This document shows, piece after piece, positions 56,626-64,000 of a stretch of DNA of 64,000 nucleotides. The notes beneath the pieces are model-generated. The model had not been told where the DNA came from, ran no database searches, and was given only the letters and a program-made list of their open reading frames with translations. The number at the start of each line of letters is the position of its first letter. The first letter of the stretch is position 1. Source of the stretch: Trifolium pratense. Its lineage: Eukaryota; Streptophyta; Magnoliopsida; Fabales; Fabaceae. The stretch lies in the NCBI RefSeq assembly GCF_020283565.1, contig NC_060060.1, positions 24,986,001 to 25,050,000 of the forward strand, read 5' to 3'. The position numbers and the translations under genes are program-made.

Positions 56626-57130
56626 ATAAATTTTAAAAAAAATTTTAGACCAGTTCCGACATCAAGTAATTTCCGTTAACAGAGATCAAATCATAATTCT
56701 CTCTACCAAATCTAATATCAATCACCGGTACTACTGAAACAACTAACTATTGATAAACAACGGGAGTTGATACCAAGAATGAGCGAGTTTGTGGGAGGCG
56801 GTGCAGCCAAATTTATTGGAAAAAGGCAATGACTGTTCCACGCACACAAAGTTCATATCGAGCTACTACCACACTCAACTCCTTTACAATTCCAAAATTG
56901 ATTATGTTCTTTTTCTTGAGCTTACCCACGGTAATAAACGCTGTTACATTTCCATAACTGCTTTTTACATTCCTTTTAATTCATTTTTATTTCTCATAAA
57001 ATTTTCATACTGTAATAACTTTTGATAAAGTTTTCTACCTTTCTATCTTCCATCATCATCATCTCATAACAATAATATTCTTTTAACCATAGTTAACCAA
57101 ATACTATTAACCACACTACTCACACTCCTT

Positions 57131-57261
57131 TCTATATAAACCACTAACCAGCAACACTCTTTGTCTTTCCCATATAACTAGCAACTCTTTCTCTCTATAT
57201 ATTCCAACCACTCCAACCTTTCTTCATTCTTAAAAAACTTCACAACAACAACAACTAAAAA
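57131..57261 (+). promoter_or_regulatory. Core promoter and leader of the CYP78A gene
   Basis: TCTATATAAACC at about 57131-57142 is a good TATA box about 125 bp before the ATG. It is followed by a CT-rich leader ending CAACAACAACAACTAAAAAATG. Confidence 0.65.
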
Positions 57262-58909
57262 ATGTCTCCAGAGTTTCATCTTCTTCTTTTTCCAGACCTT
57301 ATTTACATTCAGCCACTCACTCTCACTTTCCAAACTGCTCTTTGTTCCTTTCTCTTTGTTCTTGCTTTCCTTATCTGGCTCACTCCTGGTGGGCTTGCTT
57401 GGGCTTTATACAACAAAGCTTCATCTTCAGCCCATGCTGTTATCCCAGGCCCATCTTTCACTGGTTTCACTGGAGTTCTATCTGGTATAACACCACACCG
57501 TGTTTTAGCCAAACTTGCTAGGACTCACCGTGCTGAGTCATTGATGGCTTTTTCTGTTGGTCTAACCCGGTTCATTGTTTCAAGTGAACCGGAAACTGCT
57601 AAGGAAATCCTCTGCAGTTCTGCTTTTGGTGATAGACCAGTTAAGGAATCAGCTTATGAGCTTTTATTTCACAGAGCAATGGGTTTTGCACCGTACGGTG
57701 AGTATTGGAGGAATCTGAGAAGGATTTCATCGACCCATTTGTTTTGTCCTAGGAGGATTAATGGGTTTGAAGGTTTTAGGAGTGAGGTTGGTTTAAAAAT
57801 GGTGAAAAGATTAAATTTTTTGATGGGTCAAATGGGTAGTGTTGAGGTAAAAAAAGTTCTTCATTTTGGATCACTTAATAATGTAATGATGACTGTGTTT
57901 GGAAAAAGTTATGATTTTTTTGAAGGTGATGGTGTTGAACTTGAAGAGTTGGTGAGTGAAGGGTATGAGCTTTTGGGTATTTTTAACTGGAGTGATCATT
58001 TTCCTCTTCTGGGTTGGTTGGATTTGCAGGGTGTTAGAAAAAGGTGTAGAGTTTTGGTTACAAAAGTGAATGCTTTTGTTGGTAAGATCATTGAAGAACA
58101 TAAAATGAAGAGAATATTTGAAGGAAAAGCTTTAGTTGGTGATTTTGTTGACGTTTTGCTTGATTTAGAGGAAAAAGACAAACTTAGTGATTCTGATATG
58201 ATTGCAGTTCTTTGGGTAATCCAACATTTCTTTCATATACTTTTGTTTTTGTTTTATTGTTTGGTTTTTTATGTTTATGTTTATTTTTTTGTTACGATTT
58301 TAGGAAATGATTTTTAGAGGAACAGACACAGTTGCTATATTGCTTGAATGGATTTTGGCTAGGATGGTTCTTCATCCAGATATACAAGCTAAAGCGCAAG
58401 AAGAAATCGACCGCGTTATCGGAGATACAAATTTTGTTACTGATGCCGATGTTCAGAACATGCCATACTTGCAATGCATTGTGAAAGAAGCATTAAGGGT
58501 GCATCCACCAGGACCACTTTTATCATGGGCACGTTTATCAGTCCATGATGTTATGGTAGGTAACAAATTTGTTCCGAAAGGAACAACTGCTATGGTGAAC
58601 ATGTGGGCCATAACACATGATGAAAAAGTGTGGAATGAGCCAGAGGAGTTTAAGCCAGAGAGGTTTATGAATGAAGATTTTAGTATTATGGGATCTGATT
58701 TAAGGTTAGCACCTTTTGGAGCTGGTAGAAGAGTTTGCCCTGGAAAAGCTATGGGTTTAGCTTCTGTTCATCTTTGGTTAGCTCAGTTACTTCAAAGCTT
58801 CAAATGGGTTCCATGTGATGATGATTCATCTGTTGATTTGGAAGAATGTCTTAAGCTTTCAATGGAAATGAAAAAACCACTTGTGTGCAAGGTTGTTCCT
58901 AGGACCTAG
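57262..58909 (+). CDS. CYP78A5: Cytochrome P450 of the CYP78A family, KLUH/CYP78A5 type
   Basis: Exons 57262-58215 and 58304-58909 (donor CTTTGG|GTAATCC, acceptor TTTTAG|GAAATG, phase 0, 88 bp intron) give 519 residues. An N-terminal membrane anchor (about 22-44) leads into [10 protein letters not shown] and the PGPS hinge. Family blocks include [60 protein letters not shown], the I-helix FRGTDT (322-327), ExxR as EALR (380-383), PERF (436-439) and the heme loop [10 protein letters not shown] with Cys463. All catalytic elements are intact. The MSPE start and these blocks are closest, from memory, to Arabidopsis CYP78A5 (KLU). CYP78A enzymes act in the endoplasmic reticulum and promote organ and seed growth non-cell-autonomously; their substrate is unknown. 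Assignment to the A5 clade is an inference. Confidence 0.95.
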
Positions 58910-58936
58910 GACATGGACCTAGACCTAGACCTAGGG
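58895..58936 (+). repeat. Short ACCTAG tandem repeat spanning the CYP78A stop codon
   Basis: ACCTAGGACATGGACCTAGA, then CCTAGACCTAGGG: five ACCTAG units, the first of which supplies the TAG stop codon. Confidence 0.85.
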
Positions 58937-61064
58937 CTAATATTAGTAGTAGTGTTTGAATTTACTTAACTTTTGTGTGTTTTGTGGTGAAAGGAGAAAG
59001 TTGGTCATGGATCTTGTGGGGTTTGTTTACTTTTGCTATGTTTGGCAAAAGAGTAGTAATGCTAAGTAGTTAATGTTTTCATAGGCTTTTTCTATTTTGA
59101 ATCTAATTTTAAATGCAATTTATGTTTGATTGTGAACCGTTTAGGTTAAGTAGTTAAGAGGTTGGAGTGTCTTTAATTTATTTTGAGCCGTTGCTAATTA
59201 AGTAGATGTTTGGTCTATTTATGTCTTTCTCTATCTACTATCTTGTAAATTGATGCTTTTCATTTCATCTTCTAATTATAATTATGTTATTATCTTTCTA
59301 ATTTATGTGGCTCTTGTTTAAAACGTTAGAACTCAACCATCAATTTTGTGTTTGATCCAATTTTGATATTTTTTGTGACTATTGCAAATACTAATTCTTA
59401 GTTGAGGTCTTTCAAGCAAGGACATCGGATATTTAATTGAGGTGTGGAATATATTTTCAATATTTTTTGAAGTACATTTCTTGTTTTGGTAAATTAAAAG
59501 CCGAACAAATAAGCAAAAATATTTTACATAAAATTTTGAAAGGTAATAGAAAGATGAAACTAGAAATGTGTCAAAAAAATAAGAAGATGAAATTAGAAAG
59601 AATATGCCTCGAAGGTTTGTTTTGTTAGTATTATTTTGTTTAGCAAAATGTTATTTAAACACAAATTTTTAACAAAAATACAATAAAACTACATTTTTTA
59701 CTTTTTTTAATATTTGTTGCACGTCTCGATATCTGTGTTGTGAGTGGAGAAAAAATGTGTTGTATTTTTGTCTAATTTTTTTTTTTTTTTTTATAATATT
59801 TTTGTCCAACTTTTTTATGTTTATATAACACACCTTTTTTTTTTTTATGAGTGTTTTGTTATCTTGTGTCACTATTGAGGAATAGTGTAAAATTGATGAT
59901 TTTTATTTTCTCAATATTGTTTTTGTTATTGCGTCAAAAAAAAAATATTGTTCTTGTTATGTAGAAATATAGTACTCCCACTTAACGATTTATCTTGATT
60001 TATTCCCACTTTAACGATTATTCGTATCCTAAACGCACTTAATATGGCTTAATTAAAAATGCCCATCGTATTTTATTCTTTGAAGTTGATATATCAATAT
60101 ATTGCTTCTCTTTTTTACTGGGCTGTAAGGTTCTACTTTGACTGGACACTACTGGAATTTATTGAGTAATTACTGGGCCGTGTGAGATTCAATCAATTAC
60201 AGTATTTGACAAATTTTTGAATGAAAGATCAATCCACACATCTTAAAAAAATATATATAAATAAAAGAGATTAGCTTATTTTTACTAAAATAGATAATAT
60301 TGTGGTGAGCCGTTTGAGTAATATGCATTAGATTTTAAGTTTGATCTTCATTTGTTTATTGTAAAAAGAAAAAGTATGTAATATTGCATTCAGAAGTCGG
60401 AATAGCATTTTCAGCTAGGTTCAACCAGCACTACACATTTATGAAGGGGAAGCAGCTGCATTGAGAATTGTGATCCAATGGGCACAAAATGGATACGTAA
60501 TATGCAATGTTCGAACGTGACTCAAAAATGTTGGTTGATGCTATTTAATCTACGTTTTTTCTATTTTAATATTTGAATTTTGTGGCATTGTATTGACAAA
60601 TCGTCAAACAAATAGTGTGATTCATCATCTCCCACCTTATCCACCACCTCTGAAAGTTATTTTAAGTTGGTAATTGTTCATGGAGAAAATTAAATTATAG
60701 AAAATGTTAATGTTTTTGAATCATTCTAATTCCGAATTTTGCCCTACAATTGCAACCTCACTTATTGAGTCACATTCGAAGCAACACTTTCCAAAGTCAC
60801 CGTGACATCTTTGTGTTTTGGTCACTCTATAAATGTTTGGTTTGAGATTTAAATTCCTTGTTAGTGTTTTGAAGGTTTAATCTTATTTTTCCTTACTCCT
60901 TTTTTTTTTTGGTGTTTTTTAGTCCGTTTTAAGATTGTACTTTGTATTTTTTGGTTTTATTTTTGACGAGCTTGTACTTTATGTGTTCGATGTAATGTAT
61001 GAGAAATACTCGTTTTGTAGAGCCAGTTTTATTAACTTTTCAATCTCACAAATGACTTGTTAAC
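58937..61064. other. 3' flank of the CYP78A gene; otherwise nothing recognised
   Basis: Contains the 3'UTR and AT-rich intergenic DNA with long poly(T) tracts (59777, 59833). No further gene or clearly bounded element is supported. Confidence 0.4.
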
Positions 61065-61078
61065 ATGTGGTTGAATCG

Positions 61079-61207
61079 TCCTCATTGTTTAACTCATTTG
61101 ACAGAGACATCACACTATATATGCAGGAGACGGAGTTCAAACTTCGGACACTCTACTTATTCACCTTTAAGGGGAATTCTCTAGTCGCTAGAATACTTGA
61201 CAAAAAA
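61079..61207 (+). mobile_element. tRNA-derived SINE (family A), 14 bp perfect TSD
   Basis: ATGTGGTTGAATCG at 61065-61078 and 61208-61221 flanks 129 bp. Visible: a Box-A-like TGTTTAACTCATTTG, a Box-B-like GGAGTTCAAACTTCGG, CACTCTACTTATTCACC, TCTAGTCGCTAGAATACTTG and a short poly(A). Confidence 0.92.
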
Positions 61208-61569
61208 ATGTGGTTGAATCGATTATGTCAGGGTATGGAAGTCGATATAAGCAAACACCAACAAATTTTATGTGCCAAAGTTGGTTGAGTTTAAAGATTG
61301 AAAAATGTTTAAGATTTCCAAATGTAAGCTCGTATTAAACATTTGGAAATCACTTTCCAGTAAAAGAGATGCGCAAATTTTACCAATTAAAAGTGAAGTG
61401 GTCAAATCTAGGACGAAAATTTTGCTGATAATAATTTCCCTAGTGTGAGGAACTTCACAAATATTGACAAAGCACCTGGAGTACGTCTCTGCAAATTTAC
61501 ACATGTGAACAGAAAAATATTTAGGTAAGTACAATTATTTGAACATATTTAATCAAAGACATATTAGAT

Positions 61570-61812
61570 CGAGTAATAAACCTAATTCAACCTTACAAAC
61601 CGGTTTTTAAAGTGATAATTGTCTTTTACTTATAAATTATTTATTGGTGGGTGACTCAACAGATTTTGGAGATATTCTAATACCATATTAGAATTAGGTA
61701 TTTGGCCTAACTCTACAAAACTAGTTTGTAAAATGAGAATTGTCTTTTACTTATAAACTCTGATTCAGTCAAACCCACATATGATGTAAGACTTCTTAAC
61801 GGTACGATAAAT
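61570..61812 (-). mobile_element. Degraded TRIM with two LTRs
   Basis: Two related segments (CCTAATTCAACCTTACAAAC..GATAATTGTCTTTTACTTATAAA at 61580-61640 and CCTAACTCTACAAAACTAGT..GAGAATTGTCTTTTACTTATAAA at 61708-61762) flank AATACCATATTAGAAT, a decayed complement of the TGGTATCA primer binding site. Minus orientation is implied. The LTR text matches the TRIM LTR at 2033-2170. Confidence 0.6.
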
Positions 61813-61910
61813 TGTCTATAAATTTATTACATTAGAAATATATTTTATTTAATTTTTTCTTTTTTTTACTCTTTTTTAAATATATTCGTGTGATAAAATA
61901 ATTGTTGGCG

Positions 61911-62106
61911 CAACAACCGGGGAGGATCTAGCGAGGAACATTCACTTTTGTGGTACTTTCTCTTATGAGCAAGACACCTTTGTGGGAAACACACCACTTG
62001 TTCACCCAAAACTTTAAGGTGATAGGTGAGTGAGTTCTCCTACTTATAAATGCTCACCACATTCTTGTGCAATGTGAGATTATTTCCACAAACTCACACT
62101 TGCTAT
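61911..62106. repeat. LTR-like fragment (TGTTGGCGCAACAACCGGGG)
   Basis: TTGTTGGCGCAACAACCGGG, TTTAAGGTGATAGGTGAGTG and CTCCTACTTATAAATGCTCA resemble the R/U5 part of a short legume LTR (TATA-like ACTTATAAATG, then GCACCACATTC-like sequence). No boundaries or duplication were fixed. Confidence 0.4.
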
Positions 62107-62121
62107 ATTCTCAACAATAAT

Positions 62122-62460
62122 TGTTGTCCCGTCTTAGTGCGGAGTATTGTTGTCCCGTCTTTCCGTCTTTGTGCGGTGTTCATTTGTTTCAGGTTTGAAG
62201 ATTAAGGTTGATCCAGTGCAGATCCAATCAATGACTTTTGTACCATCAACGCTACAGATCCGGCGACATGAATGTTCCGGAAACTTCAATATAGTCAAAT
62301 ATGTAGGCTTTTGCAATATGCCGTTTGATGCTATTAACACGGATGCTGTGAGTTTGTTCGCAGATTCATCCTTTTTGTTTTTAGCGATTTTGATTTGTAT
62401 TGCATCGATGTACTCTTATCAATTTGAATGAATGAATATCTTTTATTTAGTCAAAAAAAA
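62122..62460 (+). mobile_element. Poly(A) retroposon, 339 bp (family R, copy 2, 5'-truncated), 15 bp TSD
   Basis: ATTCTCAACAATAAT at 62107-62121 and 62461-62475 is a perfect 15 bp duplication. The insert has CCCGTCTT..GTGCGG blocks at its 5' end, GTGAGTTTGTTCGCAGATTC, CAATTTGAATGAATGAATAT and TTTAGTC(A)9 at its 3' end. It matches the 3' 340 bp of the element at 37837-38446. The open frame 62147-62431 inside it is not conserved in the other copy. Confidence 0.85.
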
Positions 62461-62475
62461 ATTCTCAACAATAAT

Positions 62476-64000
62476 ATGACTAATTATTATAATAATATAA
62501 GAATTCCTCCATGTGAACCTTGCTGCAAAATATAGGACTTAACATGACTCCACCTCCTTCCAATCATCGTTTCGTCGTACAAATGAAGGCTAGGACTTGA
62601 AATTTAATAACCTGGATCTTCAAAGTAAAAAAAAGTAAGGGGTCACGGACACTTGTTAGGAACATTATCATTATTAACTTTTTATTATAAAAGTTGAATA
62701 TATATATTTTTCAAAAAAAATATTATTAGATTGGTTTCTTTAATTTGTATCCATATATAGGACACTTATTAGTATTTTTAAAAGATTAAAAACCAGCCTC
62801 ACTACTAAAAACATGAAGTTAGTACAATATTTTTATTTATATTATCTTAATTATCTTAAATAAATATACTCATGATAGTAGTATACTCCTATTTATTTAT
62901 CTTATCTTAATATTAGGTGTAAACACATGCACTACCCGATGCATGCAATGAGCTAGTTGCATGGTTTTTTTATTTTTATTTATCTTATAAACTCAGCTGT
63001 ATGGTTAACAAAATAAAAACAAAATGACCCAGTTGCAATATTAACTATTTAAAAACATAAAGAAAATATTACCCATTATGTTTTTAATTTCCTTTTAAAA
63101 AACATAAAGAAAATATTACCCATTTTACCTTTAACAGGTTTTGAGAAATTTCATGTGTAACATAAGATTTTTTTTATATATTATCATTTCCTTTTCAATT
63201 AACAATAACATGCATGTTTTTTTTTTTTTTGAAGCATTAACATGCATGGTTATACATTATAACGAACTCTAACGCTTATTTATGTTTTTTTGCTTATAAT
63301 TAAGTTTAAGAAAATGGGATATATATCGATAATATAAAATATTTTTATATTTTTATTTAATGTCAATCTTATGTCTTTTGTCAAGTCATTCTACTACATT
63401 CCACTTTCATGAGATATTAAACATTCGTGTAAAAATATTTTACACTAAGATAACATGTCCATTAAACTCTATAAGTTTTTATTTTACCAATTTGTAATAA
63501 AAGTGTATTCTAAAATTATTATACATGTATTTTTATGACAGAAAATAATATTTACAAAAATTTAAAATGTGCTCATATCTAACAACAATTTAAAATGTAT
63601 TAATAATAACTTCAGGTCGATCTACATATACAATATGATGTTTCCATCAACGGAATTAAATTTAACAAATTTTAAATGGACTTATCCGAAAAATTTGCAA
63701 TTATCAAATAGGAGTCAAGATAGGTCCAAATGTCCAATTGTTTTGTATAAACCACCTTATCTAATGTGATGTATTTTAAATAAAGTAGTTGTATGACGCT
63801 ATCTTGCAATAATAATCGTTTTCAATTAATAAAATAAAATACATTACAATAAACAACACAATACCTATAAATTGTGGAAGCATAAAAAATCTATGAAAAT
63901 TGTTTTTTAGCAAATAATTATTCCATGAGGTTGGCACTAGCTAGAAAAGTCGGTTTCAAGAGATTCCAATACAAACATGTATTTTAAGTTTTGTGATCTG
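62476..64000. other. Intergenic, nothing recognised
   Basis: Very AT-rich. A short direct repeat (AAAACATAAAGAAAATATTA at about 63052 and 63098) is the only structure seen. No gene is supported. Confidence 0.4.

Noticed and set aside
56789..57025. Plus-strand frame upstream of the CYP78A gene
   Set aside because: No similarity recognised and it sits in the promoter region; probably chance.
62147..62431. 94-codon frame with a hydrophobic end
   Set aside because: It lies wholly inside the poly(A) retroposon and is not kept open in the related copy at 37837-38446.

Overview
This is AT-rich plant nuclear DNA with introns, GT-AG splice sites, TATA boxes, plant retrotransposon families and many MITEs. 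The transposon complement (TRIM LTRs, tRNA-derived SINEs, Stowaway-type MITEs, G-C-rich MULE tracts) and gene sequences suggest a legume close to Medicago truncatula. The species is an inference. There is nothing prokaryotic, viral or organellar here.

Four host genes are well supported. (1) 3136-7198, minus: a Ninja-family, AFP (ABI5-binding protein)-type repressor in two coding exons split by a 2.8 kb intron, with three CACGTG G-boxes upstream. (2) 23197-24243, plus: a SPIRAL1-like microtubule protein in two coding exons, with a likely 5'UTR exon near 21460-21493. (3) 32481-33266, plus: a single-exon 261-residue membrane protein of no recognised family, with a decayed inverted paralogue at about 18462-18893. 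(4) 57262-58909, plus: a CYP78A5/KLUH-type cytochrome P450 in two exons. They do not form an obvious pathway.

Most of the rest is mobile DNA. 1-2745 is a truncated antisense Ty1/copia element whose leader carries a captured TRIM segment. 8.3-10.1 kb holds MITEs, a perfect-armed palindrome and a Helitron-like end. 10337-12503 is a solo LTR. 12.8-20.3 kb is a MITE/SINE field with a palindromic element inside a (TA)n tract. 24739-31152 is a very young copia element (LTRs identical by eye, TSD ATTTA) disrupted by an antisense 1540 bp solo LTR. 33.6-38.5 kb holds MITEs, a SINE, a rotted MULE transposase with a nested solo LTR, and a 610 bp poly(A) retroposon. 38.8-42.3 kb holds a CCGGACCGG-ended element with about 104 bp of (AT)n and a solo LTR containing an intact hAT MITE. 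45.5-46.7 kb has two inverted-repeat elements back to back in TA tracts. 47.5-48.5 kb has a broken env-like/plant-transposon-domain gene abutting a tRNA-Asp-type primer binding site. 49.6-56.6 kb holds more SINE, Stowaway, TIR and PIF/Harbinger elements. 61-62.5 kb has a SINE with a 14 bp TSD, a degraded TRIM and a second copy of the poly(A) retroposon.

I found no new multi-gene system. The most notable items are the unknown membrane protein and its relic, the TA-tract palindromic family with interchangeable ends, the copia-TRIM chimera at the primer binding site, and the short poly(A) retroposon family. All coordinates and comparisons were made by eye.
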